From: Arenibacter amylolyticus
Lineage (GTDB): Bacteria > Bacteroidota > Bacteroidia > Flavobacteriales > Flavobacteriaceae
Assembly: GCF_002150785.1 (NCBI RefSeq)
Contig: NZ_MTAZ01000008.1
Location: 52,293-116,292 of the forward strand
Reading direction: 5' to 3'
Length of the DNA: 64,000 nucleotides
Positions 1 to 8,433 of the stretch are shown one piece after another. The notes under the pieces are model-generated. The model searched no databases, was not told the DNA's origin, and saw only the letters and a program-made list of their open reading frames with translations. The stretch's first letter is position 1, and each line of letters opens with the position of its first letter. A program made the translations under genes and the position numbers.

Positions 1-709
1 TGGAAGACCTATCGTTGGAATTGCTACCATCATTTTTATTATCCTAAGCATTAGCGGTCTAATACTATGGTTTCCTAAAAGACTAAGGTGGAAAAATTTA
101 AAAACGGGGTTCAAAATAAAAACCTCCGCCAATTGGAAACGCATTAACCACGATCTTCACAATACCCTAGGATTTTACGCCTGTGCTTTTTTATTGATCA
201 TGGGCATTACCGGCCTATGCTGGTCTTTTGAAGGTTACCGCGAAGGCTTGGGCAAGCTGCTTGGCACCCCCATTTTTGGGAGGAACAATAGTAAGTTACA
301 GCACCATCCCCCTAAGAAAGAAGCCCCTGCCATCAATTATGAAGACGCCCTCATCCTGCTAAATGAGAAACTGCCCTACAACGGAAAAGTCACTATGTAT
401 TTTCCAACCGAAAAAACCCCCTATTACACCCTTAGCAAATACGATGAAACTAGCTGGATGCCCTCCGCCTCAGATACCTATCTGATAGATCGCTATGGGA
501 ACACCCTTCAGGAAGATCTTTTCAGCAACAAACCGTTTAATGTTAAGCTTGCCAGCCTGATTAAACCCTTGCATACGGGAGAGATCTTTGGAGGCTTCTC
601 CAAGTTCATCTACTTTTTGGCTTGTCTTATCGGTACCAGCCTGCCCATTACAGGGACACTCATTTGGTTTAATAAGTTAAAAAAGAAAAAGGGTTCAAAA
701 AGGTGCTAG
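1..709 (+). CDS. PepSY-associated membrane protein, 3' part
   Basis: This is the C-terminal part of a membrane protein whose start lies before the window; the frame is open from base 2. The visible 235 residues have a first transmembrane segment, then a typical PepSY-TM motif (RINHDLHNTLGFYA) leading into a second segment, a roughly 110-residue extracytoplasmic stretch, a third segment near the end and a lysine-rich cytoplasmic tail. PepSY-TM proteins of Bacteroidota commonly sit beside TonB-dependent siderophore receptors and are thought to help iron uptake or reduction. The partner receptor, if any, would be upstream and cannot be seen. The family call rests on the motif and topology. The function is inferred. 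Confidence 0.8.
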   Translation, partial: GRPIVGIATIIFIILSISGLILWFPKRLRWKNLKTGFKIKTSANWKRINHDLHNTLGFYACAFLLIMGITGLCWSFEGYREGLGKLLGTPIFGRNNSKLQHHPPKKEAPAINYEDALILLNEKLPYNGKVTMYFPTEKTPYYTLSKYDETSWMPSASDTYLIDRYGNTLQEDLFSNKPFNVKLASLIKPLHTGEIFGGFSKFIYFLACLIGTSLPITGTLIWFNKLKKKKGSKRC

Positions 710-947
710 ACCCTAAATCAGAAATTAAGAATTGTACTAAAACGCCATTGTAATGGTAAAAACAAAAGGCAATAGCGAGGATTTACCGGATACTACTATG
801 AATTGCTACCCAACTTAGTTGGACAGGAGATTCAAAAAAAAATGGTATTGATTTAAGCCCCCTTAAATGTATAAGCTACTTCAACTGCAAGCCTAGCCTA
901 CCAAATAATTGCACCTCATATTCAACCAGGAACGCTTCTACCTACAC

Positions 948-974
948 CCCTTATGCAATCCCAAACCATAAGGG
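948..974. repeat. Inverted repeat between convergent genes
   Basis: CCCTTATG (948-955) pairs perfectly with CATAAGGG (967-974) across an 11-nt loop. It lies between the ends of the PepSY gene and the convergent TerB/DnaJ gene. No T-run follows on either strand, so a terminator role is uncertain. The rest of the gap from 710 shows no coding or RNA signal. Confidence 0.35.
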
Positions 975-994
975 ATTTAAGGGGCAGGTACCTA

Positions 995-1738
995 CTACAA
1001 GCCTCTTTCCTGCTGAATGGTCTCGTAAGCCTTCTGAACTTCCTTAAACTTCTCTTCGGCTCCTTTTTTAATGGCTTCGTTTTGGGTATTTACCCTATCT
1101 GGGTGGTATTTTTTAGCCATGGCTCTATACGCTTTTTTAACCTCCTCGTCCGTGGCCGATTTATTTATCTCTAGAATTTTATAGGCGGTATCGGCCGATT
1201 TTATAAACATGGCCTTAATACTTTCAAAATCGCCCATACTCACTCTAAAATACCCGGCAATTTCCCTGATTTTATCAATTTCGGCCTGCCGAACCGTTCC
1301 ATCTGCTTGGGCAATTCCAAAAAGGAAATGCAATAATTGCAATCGCACCTCATACCGGGTACGCTGATTTAAAAACGTACAGATTTTTTCTGCCGAAACC
1401 TCCCTCTTCTTAACCACCTCGTTAAAGGTCCTAAAAATGGCATTGGCCTTGTCTTTTCCATAGGCACCAACAAAGTACTGACGCACATAATCCATTTCGC
1501 GCTGACTCACCACTCCGTCTGCTTTAATCACTATAGAGCAGAGCGACAATAGGTGAAGCTCAAAATCTTCCGGACTTACAGATTGCCTAGTGAAGTCTTG
1601 AAATACGGATCGGCCCCCCGAACTGCCCTTATTATTAACGCCGTCTATAAAACTACCAATAAAATATCCTAATATGGCTCCGGGAAACCTAAACAAATAA
1701 AACCCCAATATGGCGGCAATCCATTTTATCATCTTCAC
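995..1738 (-). CDS. TerB/DnaJ (DjlA-like) co-chaperone
   Basis: The 247-residue protein has a hydrophobic, glycine-rich N-terminal membrane segment (about 4-32), a TerB-like helical domain (about 55-155) and a C-terminal J domain (about 183-247) with the HPD triad at 212-214. This is the architecture of DjlA, a membrane-anchored DnaJ co-chaperone that stimulates DnaK from the inner face of the membrane. Length and domain order match the family. The gene is transcribed alone, divergently from the bacilliredoxin gene. What substrates it serves is unknown. Confidence 0.9.
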   Translation of the reverse strand: MKMIKWIAAILGFYLFRFPGAILGYFIGSFIDGVNNKGSSGGRSVFQDFTRQSVSPEDFELHLLSLCSIVIKADGVVSQREMDYVRQYFVGAYGKDKANAIFRTFNEVVKKREVSAEKICTFLNQRTRYEVRLQLLHFLFGIAQADGTVRQAEIDKIREIAGYFRVSMGDFESIKAMFIKSADTAYKILEINKSATDEEVKKAYRAMAKKYHPDRVNTQNEAIKKGAEEKFKEVQKAYETIQQERGL

Positions 1739-1749
1739 GTAAATTTGGG

Positions 1750-1757
1750 CAAAGATA
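1750..1757 (-). promoter_or_regulatory. -7 box for the TerB/DnaJ gene
   Basis: Read on the minus strand this is TATCTTTG, a perfect match to the flavobacterial -7 consensus TAnnTTTG, 12 nt before the start codon. No clear TTG -33 element is visible. Confidence 0.35.
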
Positions 1758-1825
1758 TAATTTTACCATAGAACGGAAGGTTTAATGAAAAGTTAAGGTA
1801 TTCTAATGGAGTGCACGAAAATGGT

Positions 1826-1833
1826 TATCTTTG
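1826..1833 (+). promoter_or_regulatory. -7 box for bacilliredoxin gene
   Basis: TATCTTTG matches TAnnTTTG, 36 nt upstream of the chosen ATG at 1869. It lies downstream of an in-frame ATG at 1806, which argues that 1806 is not the real start. Confidence 0.45.
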
Positions 1834-1868
1834 AGGCACTTATTAATAATCATACAAAAATAACATAT

Positions 1869-2279
1869 ATGTATCCTGCAGAATTAGTAAAACCGATGAG
1901 AGAAGACTTAGCATCAGCTGGGTTTGAAGAACTATATACCGCGGAGGCAGTGGAAAAGGCCATCAATAAAGAGGGAACCATTTTAGTAGTGGTGAACTCC
2001 GTATGTGGTTGTGCCGCAGCTAATGCCAGACCGGCCGCAAAAATGAGCCTTCAAAATGCAAAAAAACCTACCCAATTGGCTACGGTATTTGCTGGAGTAG
2101 ACAAGGAAGCAGTAGATGCTGCTAGGAATCTAATGGTTCCCTTCCCCCCATCTTCTCCAAGTATGGCTTTGTTTAAAGATGGAGAGTTAGTCCATATGAT
2201 AGAGCGCCATCATATTGAAGGTAGACCTGCAGAAGTTATCGCAGAGAACCTAATGGAGGCTTACAATGAATTTTGCTAA
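1869..2279 (+). CDS. brxA: BrxA/BrxB (YphP) family bacilliredoxin
   Basis: The 136-residue product begins MYPAELVKPMREDL and carries the family's CGC redox motif (C46, C48) followed by the conserved AAANARPA stretch. Bacilliredoxins remove bacillithiol from oxidised protein thiols, so the cell probably makes bacillithiol instead of glutathione. An in-frame ATG at 1806 would add 21 residues with no family similarity, and a -7 promoter box lies between the two starts, so 1869 is preferred. The gene ends before a strong terminator and appears monocistronic. I cannot tell BrxA from BrxB by sequence alone. Confidence 0.9.
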   Translation: MYPAELVKPMREDLASAGFEELYTAEAVEKAINKEGTILVVVNSVCGCAAANARPAAKMSLQNAKKPTQLATVFAGVDKEAVDAARNLMVPFPPSSPSMALFKDGELVHMIERHHIEGRPAEVIAENLMEAYNEFC

Positions 2280-2320
2280 CCCCATGGCTCTAAAATAAGC
2301 ACTCAGAAAAATTTAATTCA

Positions 2321-2355
2321 AAAACCGCTTTGTAATAGGGCGGTTTTTTATTTTT
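2321..2355 (+). terminator. Rho-independent terminator after bacilliredoxin
   Basis: AAAACCGC (2321-2328) pairs with GCGGTTTT (2340-2347) and is followed by a T-rich run to 2355. It ends directly before the plsC start. Confidence 0.8.
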
Positions 2356-2356
2356 G
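2349..2356 (+). promoter_or_regulatory. -7 box abutting plsC
   Basis: TATTTTTG matches TAnnTTTG and ends only 4 nt before the plsC ATG at 2361. Transcription starting at the usual distance would begin at or next to the ATG, giving a leaderless message. The box overlaps the T-run of the preceding terminator, so a chance match is possible. Confidence 0.35.
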
Positions 2357-2360
2357 TAAG

Positions 2361-3092
2361 ATGCAAAAAATAATCGCATACCCCCTATCCCTACTATACC
2401 TGATCCTATTTGGAGCAACCCTGCTCCTGTTTCACCCTATACAATGGATCTGTTTTAATTGGTTTGGCTATGAGGCCCATCGAAAAAGTGTGGCCCTTCT
2501 AAACCTTTGCCTAATACGTTGCACCCATGTGCTGGGCACCACCTACTCCTTTAACAATCCCCAAACCATCCCCACGGATAGACCCACTATTTTGGTTTTA
2601 AATCACCAGAGTATGCACGACATATCCCCCATTGTTTGGTTTATGAGAAAGCATCATCCCAAATTTGTCAGTAAGATAGAACTGGGAAAAGGCATTCCCA
2701 GTGTATCCTATAACTTAAGACATGGAGGTTCTGTACTAATCAATAGAAAAGATAGCAGGCAATCCCTTGCCCAAATTGCCAAACTGGGCAAATACATAGA
2801 AAAGCACAAGCGGGCTGCCGTCATATTCCCCGAGGGTACCCGAAGTAAAACTGGCGAACCTAAGAAATTTCATACCACCGGTCTAAAAGTGCTTATCAAA
2901 AAAGCACCCTCTGCCTTAATAGTACCCATTAGTATTAACAACTCCTGGAAGATGTTGAAATACGGCAAATTCCCCTACGGTCTTGGGAACCACCTGCGCT
3001 TTGAGGTACACCCACCCATGGAAATTACGGATAATATAGACGAACTTCTCGCGGAAGTAGAGCAGACCATTACCCAACATATAAAAAACTAA
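2361..3092 (+). CDS. plsC: 1-acyl-sn-glycerol-3-phosphate acyltransferase
   Basis: PlsC transfers an acyl chain to lysophosphatidic acid to form phosphatidic acid, a step of membrane phospholipid synthesis at the inner membrane. The 243-residue protein has an N-terminal membrane helix (about 7-30), the catalytic HX4D motif (NHQSMHD, H82-D87) and the substrate-binding FPEGTR block (156-161), all in the expected order and spacing. The HD-domain gene follows after 2 nt and is probably co-transcribed. The start is the only ATG compatible with a full N-terminal helix. Confidence 0.93.
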   Translation: MQKIIAYPLSLLYLILFGATLLLFHPIQWICFNWFGYEAHRKSVALLNLCLIRCTHVLGTTYSFNNPQTIPTDRPTILVLNHQSMHDISPIVWFMRKHHPKFVSKIELGKGIPSVSYNLRHGGSVLINRKDSRQSLAQIAKLGKYIEKHKRAAVIFPEGTRSKTGEPKKFHTTGLKVLIKKAPSALIVPISINNSWKMLKYGKFPYGLGNHLRFEVHPPMEITDNIDELLAEVEQTITQHIKN

Positions 3093-3094
3093 TA

Positions 3095-3751
3095 ATGACC
3101 CGTACAGAAATTGTTGAGGAAACCATCAACTTTGTTAAGGAAGCGATGCAGGGAGCCGAAGGCGGACACGACTGGTTTCATATTCAGCGTGTTTTTAAAA
3201 ATTCCCTCCTAATCGCCAAGGATGAGAAAGTGGATGTTTTGGTCGTGAGTCTGGCGGCTTTGTTGCACGATATTGCCGATTCAAAATTCCATGAGGGGGA
3301 CGAATCCATTGGTCCCAAGATGGCGAAGGCATTTCTACAAACCTTACCCCTAAAGGAAGCGACCATTGAGCATGTTATAAAAATTGTAGAAAACGCTTCC
3401 TTTTCCGCTAGCCTAAATCCCAACCAGGTGTTTACCTCCAAGGAATTGGAGGTGGTACAGGATGCAGACCGTTTAGATGCCATTGGCGCCATTGGCATTG
3501 CCCGTGCATTTAATTATGGCGGATTTAAAAACAGGGAAATGTATAATCCTGAAATTGCCCCCAACCTAAAAATGACCAAGGCGGAATATAAAAAATCCAA
3601 CGCCCCGACCATCAATCATTTTTACGAAAAATTACTGCTCTTAAAGGAAAAGATGAATACGGACACCGGAAAACGATTGGCTGAAGAGCGACATCAGTTT
3701 ATGCTTCAATATTTGGAGCAGTTTTATAAGGAATGGAACGGCAAGGCATAA
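3095..3751 (+). CDS. HD-domain phosphohydrolase (YedJ-like)
   Basis: The 218-residue protein has the metal-binding signature of the HD superfamily: H25-D26 and H29 near the start, H58-D59 in LLHDIADSKF, and a later DRLDAIGAIGIARAF segment supplying the final aspartate. It resembles the YedJ group of soluble HD hydrolases, which act on phosphate esters or nucleotides; the substrate is not predictable. It lies 2 nt after plsC, so the two are probably one transcript, though no functional link is established. Confidence 0.85.
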   Translation: MTRTEIVEETINFVKEAMQGAEGGHDWFHIQRVFKNSLLIAKDEKVDVLVVSLAALLHDIADSKFHEGDESIGPKMAKAFLQTLPLKEATIEHVIKIVENASFSASLNPNQVFTSKELEVVQDADRLDAIGAIGIARAFNYGGFKNREMYNPEIAPNLKMTKAEYKKSNAPTINHFYEKLLLLKEKMNTDTGKRLAEERHQFMLQYLEQFYKEWNGKA

Positions 3752-3841
3752 GCCAATCAACCACCTTACTTCCTATTTATTAGAGTTTCTAGGCTATTTT
3801 TTTTGTATCTTATACTGTATTTACCCTAAAACGGACATGAG

Positions 3842-5266
3842 ATGCAACGAAGAAAGTTTATGAAAAACGTAGCGGCCACCTCAGCCGCATTTACCATTGT
3901 CCCCAGTTTTGTTTTGGGGAAACAACACATTCCCCCTAGCGATACCCTTTACATGGCCGCTTTTGGGGTAGGCGGTAGGGGAGTAGAAGTACTAAAGGGA
4001 CTCCATAACACCAATAAAGTAAAGTTTGTTGCCCTCTGTGATGTAGATGATAGATTGGCTGCTGATTCCTATAAAAAATACCCCAAGGCGAAACGATTTA
4101 AGGATTTTAGAAAGGTTTACGACACGCAGCTCAGTCAAGTAGATGCCATTATGGTGGCTACGCCAGACCATATGCACGCCCGCATTGCCTTGCCTTTTAT
4201 GAAGGCTAAAAAGCATGCCTATATAGAAAAGCCACTTACCCATAATATAAAGGAAGCACGACTCTTAACACGGGTGGCTAAAGAGAATTCCCTGGTGACC
4301 CAAATGGGAAATCAAGGTGCCTCCAGCGATGGAAGCAGGGAAGCCAGGGAATGGGTAGATGCCGGGGTTATAGGGAAGGTAACCCAGGTAGACTGTTGGA
4401 CCAACCGCCCTGTATGGCCCCAGGGAATCCCCGCACCCACGGAAAAGCATAAAATTCCAAAAGGAGTGGATTGGGATCTTTGGCTAGGGGTGGCCGCCAT
4501 GCGTCCCTATAATCATGCCTATTTACCTTTTAAATGGCGCGGTTGGTGGGATTTTGGTACAGGAGCCCTAGGGGATATGGGATGCCACATTATGGAAACT
4601 CCCTTTAGTGTGTTGGAGCTGGGCTACCCTACAGAGGCCGAAGCCAGTTGTACCACCAATTGGGTGGACGATTTTGTGGAGGCCGATTATAGCGCTTCCT
4701 GCCCCTCATCTTCCATAGTGCGACTCAAATTTAACACCCAAAAGCATGGGGAGCTTAGGTTAAACTGGTATGATGGCGGACTCTTGCCCGACCTGCCCGA
4801 CAGCTTAAAAGACGGGGAACCCATTGGCGATGCCGGAGGTGGCTCCATTTTTTATGGAACCCGTGGCATTTTAATATGCGACACCTATTCTAGAAATGCC
4901 CGAATACTCCCCTCTAGCACAATGAAGATATTTCAACCGCCAAAACCCTATTTAAACAGAATAACGAACGGTATAAACGGACACCAGCGCAATTTTGTGG
5001 AGGCCTGTCTGAACGGCACCCCAACCTCTTCCGATTTTAATCGTGCCGGCCCACTTACCGAGGCTGTCCTTATGGGCAACCTGGCCATTAGGGCCTTTCA
5101 ATACAAAAACTATAAACCTGGTAAAAAAGCGGGCGATTGGGATCCGTTTGACTATCCCGGCCGAAGAAAAATACATTGGGACGGAGAAAATATGCGGGTA
5201 ACCAACTTCGAAAAAGCCAATGATTGGGTACAGGGCAGTTACCGGGAGGGTTGGGAGCTGACATAA
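3842..5266 (+). CDS. Gfo/Idh/MocA oxidoreductase, Tat-exported
   Basis: The 474-residue protein starts with a twin-arginine-type signal (QRRKFMKN followed by a hydrophobic stretch to about 25), so it is likely exported folded with its cofactor. A Rossmann-type glycine motif GVGGRG (42-47) and the family's EKP signature (129-131) follow, and the C-terminal half is the alpha/beta Gfo/Idh/MocA dimerisation domain. Members oxidise or reduce sugars and related polyols with NAD(P); periplasmic versions are abundant in polysaccharide-degrading Bacteroidota. Another copy lies at 30403-31875. The substrate is unknown. Confidence 0.9.
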   Translation: MQRRKFMKNVAATSAAFTIVPSFVLGKQHIPPSDTLYMAAFGVGGRGVEVLKGLHNTNKVKFVALCDVDDRLAADSYKKYPKAKRFKDFRKVYDTQLSQVDAIMVATPDHMHARIALPFMKAKKHAYIEKPLTHNIKEARLLTRVAKENSLVTQMGNQGASSDGSREAREWVDAGVIGKVTQVDCWTNRPVWPQGIPAPTEKHKIPKGVDWDLWLGVAAMRPYNHAYLPFKWRGWWDFGTGALGDMGCHIMETPFSVLELGYPTEAEASCTTNWVDDFVEADYSASCPSSSIVRLKFNTQKHGELRLNWYDGGLLPDLPDSLKDGEPIGDAGGGSIFYGTRGILICDTYSRNARILPSSTMKIFQPPKPYLNRITNGINGHQRNFVEACLNGTPTSSDFNRAGPLTEAVLMGNLAIRAFQYKNYKPGKKAGDWDPFDYPGRRKIHWDGENMRVTNFEKANDWVQGSYREGWELT

Positions 5267-5308
5267 AATAGCCTATTTTCGTACTCCTAATTAAGCATCC
5301 ACAACAAT

Positions 5309-6580
5309 ATGCAGCCAGAAGCGTATTTAAGCAATCTGATAGGGCCCTATATGCTTGGAGTCCTTGTGAGTTTGGCGATTGGACTAATCCTAGGGTTAGA
5401 GAGGGAGTACGACAAACTGAAGGGCGTTACAGGCTTTGCCGGTATTAGGACCTTTCCCCTTGTTACCATTCTGGGATTTACCTTGGGAAATTTAACGGAT
5501 TCCTTTTCCCATTGGCTGCCCATTGTAGGATTTGGCACATTGATTCTATTTCTAGGTATTGGCCAAATCATAAAATCTAGGATGGAAATTAGCTTGGGGG
5601 TCACTACCAACCTTGCTTTGATCGCTGCCTTTGTATTGGGCTTAATGGTTTCTGAGGAATGGTATAGAGACTCCGTGGCTACAGCTGTTATTTTGGTAAC
5701 CCTGCTCTCCCTAAAGACCACTTTTAGATCCATTATTAAAAACATTACGCATCAGGAGCTTTTTGCTTTTATAAAGTTTGTTATTCTGGCTCTTTTGATA
5801 TTGCCCTTCTTACCCAACAGGGATTATGGAGCCAATAATTTGTTGAATCCGTTCGAAATCGGGTCCATTGTAGTAATTGTATCCTTCCTAAATTTTATAG
5901 GCTACTTTCTGGTAAAATTTGTGGGATCTAGGAAAGGGATTTTATTGACCGCTATTTTAGGCGGACTCATTTCCAGTACGGCAGTGACATGGAATTATGC
6001 TGCCAAGAGTAAGTCTAACCCAGAATTATCCAGGGAATACAGTGCGGGCATCATCATTGCATCGGCTATTATGTTTCCACGTTTGGCCCTGCTAGCAACC
6101 ATCTTTAATTCGGATATGTTACACTATTTGGCAATCCCCCTTACCCTATTAACCTTAATCTGTCTTATTCCCAGCGTACTGTTGATAAAAAAAGGTTCGG
6201 GCAAGGCCGCTACCGAAATAGATTTGGGCAACCCCCTCAATATTGTGAATGCACTTGGATTTGCGGTGATGTATGTGATAATCCTTTATGCCGTACACTT
6301 TGGGAATGCTTACTTTGGTGAAAGCGGATTGTATTATTCTGCCCTTATCGCAGGTTTGGCAGATACCACCGCCATCACTATTAGCATGGCCAACTTTGGC
6401 TTGGAGGCTGCTTACCTTAAACTATCCTCCCTCGTTATTATTGCCGCTACCCTTAGTAACACCTTGGTAAAACTAGGGATTGCCTATTCTAGGGGATCTA
6501 GGGCCACAGGAAAGTGGGTGGGGTATATTTTTGGTGCCGTTATCTTGGTGGGTACCCTTTATATAGCACTTCTAGGGTAA
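5309..6580 (+). CDS. MgtC/SapB family protein with DUF4010
   Basis: This 423-residue integral membrane protein has an N-terminal MgtC/SapB-like module with the LGLERE motif at the end of its first membrane helix, then many further helices that fit the DUF4010 domain, about a dozen in total. MgtC-type proteins are linked to Mg2+ homeostasis and ATP synthase control in enterobacteria, but for the long DUF4010 fusions no function is established. It follows the Gfo/Idh/MocA gene by 42 nt on the same strand; co-transcription is possible. Confidence 0.85.
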   Translation: MQPEAYLSNLIGPYMLGVLVSLAIGLILGLEREYDKLKGVTGFAGIRTFPLVTILGFTLGNLTDSFSHWLPIVGFGTLILFLGIGQIIKSRMEISLGVTTNLALIAAFVLGLMVSEEWYRDSVATAVILVTLLSLKTTFRSIIKNITHQELFAFIKFVILALLILPFLPNRDYGANNLLNPFEIGSIVVIVSFLNFIGYFLVKFVGSRKGILLTAILGGLISSTAVTWNYAAKSKSNPELSREYSAGIIIASAIMFPRLALLATIFNSDMLHYLAIPLTLLTLICLIPSVLLIKKGSGKAATEIDLGNPLNIVNALGFAVMYVIILYAVHFGNAYFGESGLYYSALIAGLADTTAITISMANFGLEAAYLKLSSLVIIAATLSNTLVKLGIAYSRGSRATGKWVGYIFGAVILVGTLYIALLG

Positions 6581-6615
6581 TAGATTGCCATCTACACCCC
6601 TAATTACAACGGGCC

Positions 6616-6816
6616 ATGGAATTAAAATTTTCCATAAAAAAATCTCCTTCCCATGATCATGGAAAGGAGATGGATATGTTACGTACCGCAGGGCAAGTTC
6701 ATGACCCAGCAGATGTGGAAACTGCCCGTTTGCATTTCTACACCCACCTCAACGGGCAGGTAAGCGTGCAAGCCTTAATTCCCACTTATTTGAAGAGTAA
6801 CAGGAATTATAATTAA
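6616..6816 (+). CDS. Small hypothetical protein (66 aa), doubtful
   Basis: The frame encodes a soluble, histidine-containing 66-residue product without a recognised domain, signal peptide or membrane segment. It begins 35 nt after the DUF4010 gene and overlaps the end of the convergent DsbA-like gene by 4 nt. A strong minus-strand terminator is embedded in its first third (6634-6671), which is unusual for a real coding sequence but possible. Amino-acid composition is ordinary. It may be a genuine small gene or a chance frame across the dsbA 3' region. Confidence 0.45.
   Translation: MELKFSIKKSPSHDHGKEMDMLRTAGQVHDPADVETARLHFYTHLNGQVSVQALIPTYLKSNRNYN
6634..6671 (-). terminator. Rho-independent terminator for DsbA-like gene
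   Basis: A near-perfect 30-nt palindrome (6642-6671) has outer arms ATCTCCTT and AAGGAGAT and the inner self-complementary core CCATGATCATGG, with one mismatched pair. On the minus strand it is followed directly by seven or more T (the A-run at 6634-6641). It lies about 140 nt after the DsbA-like stop codon. Confidence 0.75.
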
Positions 6817-7508
6817 TTACACTCTCCGTCTACACTACAGCTACCATCGGATTTTACCTCCAAGGCCTCCTCTTGCTGATTTTCATATGACTTCTCCAAG
6901 GCTTCCAAAAATACTTCGGAAGGTTGTGCTCCAGAAATACCAAACTTATTGTTTACCACAAAATAAGGGACGCCGCCAATTCCCAAGTTGCGGGCCTCCA
7001 TTTGGTCTTGCCTTACCTCATAAGTAAAATCATCCGATTCTAACATGGCACGTACTTCCGCTCCATCCAATCCCTTGGATTCGGCAAGGTTTACCAAAAA
7101 ACCTATATCGTCTATGTTTTCACCTTTTACCAAATGTGCCTCCAAAAGGGCCTCCTTTAAATTATCTACCTCAATTTTTCCCTTGGCAAAATGCAAGAGT
7201 CGGTGCGCTTTTAAGGAATTTGCAGGTACGGATTGGGCAAGATCAAAGTTAATACCTACCGCTTTAGCCATTTGTACTGCCCCGTTAAACATTTGCATTG
7301 CCTGCTCTCGCTCTACACCCTTGGATTCACAGAAATGATCAATGGCACTAATATCTGTACGGGTCTGCATAGTGGGATCCAATTCAAAACTCTTCCACTC
7401 TAGCTTCACTTTATCCTTATACTTAAATTTATCCAGCGCCGATTCAAAATTCCTTTTTCCAATATAACAAAAGGGACACCGTATGTCCGACCAAATACTT
7501 ATTTCCAT
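6813..7508 (-). CDS. DsbA/FrnE-like thiol oxidoreductase
   Basis: The 231-residue protein has a thioredoxin-like fold with the active site CPFC (C11-C14) in the sequence WSDIRCPFCYIGKR, a helical insertion and the conserved cis-proline region GVPYFV. This is the FrnE group of the DsbA family, cytoplasmic because there is no signal peptide. A C-terminal tail with two further cysteines (SCSVDGEC) may be redox-active. FrnE-like proteins act in disulfide exchange and oxidative stress. It has its own downstream terminator. Confidence 0.88.
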   Translation of the reverse strand: MEISIWSDIRCPFCYIGKRNFESALDKFKYKDKVKLEWKSFELDPTMQTRTDISAIDHFCESKGVEREQAMQMFNGAVQMAKAVGINFDLAQSVPANSLKAHRLLHFAKGKIEVDNLKEALLEAHLVKGENIDDIGFLVNLAESKGLDGAEVRAMLESDDFTYEVRQDQMEARNLGIGGVPYFVVNNKFGISGAQPSEVFLEALEKSYENQQEEALEVKSDGSCSVDGECN

Positions 7509-7676
7509 ATGCTTACTTTATTAAATTTATAAACCAATTGGTATTTTTGGCACTAACACCTATGTACCAAACAATAGGTTCGTTTAAACGGTAAAACCTT
7601 ACAAAGATTCCCTCGAAAAGGTGGTACATCGCTTGGACCAAGCAAAGGGCAATCCCAATGAATCCCAACCCAGCCC

Positions 7677-8336
7677 CTACTCCGTTTGGGAAACCAGGAG
7701 TTTTGCCGCAACAGCCTGACTGAGTACTACGTTCTTGTGCTTGCCATAAGATACGGTGACACTTCGATCGAATGCCTCAATTTGATTTATGGTAATTTCC
7801 AGGCCCAAACTTATTTCCTTCTTGTTTAAAAACATTAAAAATTCCTTACCGCTGCTTCGCAAGGCATTCAAGACCACCGTTTGGCCTTCTTCCATTTGGG
7901 AAAGCATTTGATAATTATTATCTAAAAAATTTCCTTCCCTATCCGGAATAGGAGAGCCATGGGGATCCTTGGTGGGAAAATCCAACAACTCATCCATCCT
8001 ATCAAAGAAGGCGTCCGACTTTAAATGCTCTATCTGTTCGGCTATCTGATGTACTTCTTCCCAACCAAACCCCATAATTTCGGTAAGGAACATCTCGGAC
8101 AAACGGTGCTTTCTAATAACCTTGGCAGCCTCCCTCTCCCCATCTTCGGTAAGGGTTATGGGCTTGTACCTTACATAGGTTACCCAGCCCTGCTTCTCCA
8201 TTTTCTTGATCATTTCGTTTACCGTAGGCTTACTAACCTCCAAGCGCTGCCCCAATTCCGTTAAGGAAATCTCAGGATTTTTTAAGTGTAGGTGGTACAG
8301 GGCCTTTAAATAATTCTCCGTTGTTTGTGAAGGCAT
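7677..8336 (-). CDS. DtxR/MntR-family metal-dependent regulator
   Basis: The 219-residue protein has an N-terminal winged helix (about 5-65, with SKPTVNEMIKKMEKQGWV as the recognition region), a central metal-binding and dimerisation domain rich in His/Glu (RKHRLSEMFLTEIMGFGWEEVHQIAEQIEHL) and a C-terminal FeoA/SH3-like domain. DtxR-family proteins bind DNA when loaded with Fe2+ or Mn2+. It is transcribed divergently from the diheme/Rieske/porin genes, and a DtxR-type palindrome lies between them, so it probably represses that operon when metal is plentiful. Which metal it senses cannot be decided. Confidence 0.9.
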   Translation of the reverse strand: MPSQTTENYLKALYHLHLKNPEISLTELGQRLEVSKPTVNEMIKKMEKQGWVTYVRYKPITLTEDGEREAAKVIRKHRLSEMFLTEIMGFGWEEVHQIAEQIEHLKSDAFFDRMDELLDFPTKDPHGSPIPDREGNFLDNNYQMLSQMEEGQTVVLNALRSSGKEFLMFLNKKEISLGLEITINQIEAFDRSVTVSYGKHKNVVLSQAVAAKLLVSQTE

Positions 8337-8379
8337 TTCAATAGTTTACCGTAAAGATAGAAATATTTAAAATTAATTC

Positions 8380-8407
8380 TTGTTAGGTGCTCCTAACTTT
8401 ATATATT
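8380..8407 (+). promoter_or_regulatory. Promoter of diheme/Rieske/porin operon
   Basis: TTG (8380-8382), a 17-nt spacer and TATATTTG (8400-8407) fit the flavobacterial promoter pattern. The start codon follows 26 nt later. The spacer holds the palindromic operator. Confidence 0.65.
8382..8397. promoter_or_regulatory. Putative DtxR-family operator
   Basis: GTTAGG-tgct-CCTAAC is a perfect inverted repeat that resembles the half-sites of DtxR/IdeR boxes (TTAGGTTAGCCTAA type). It lies between the -33 TTG (8380-8382) and the -7 box (8400-8407) of the diheme operon promoter, the position expected for a repressor. Confidence 0.7.
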
Positions 8408-8433
8408 TGCATGTCTAACTAAATTATAGGTCA

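Noticed and set aside
953..1174. 73-codon plus-strand frame
   Set aside because: It is antisense to the J-domain part of the TerB/DnaJ gene and has no protein-like features.
1806..1868. Upstream start for the bacilliredoxin
   Set aside because: The extra residues do not match the family and a -7 promoter box lies downstream of this ATG.
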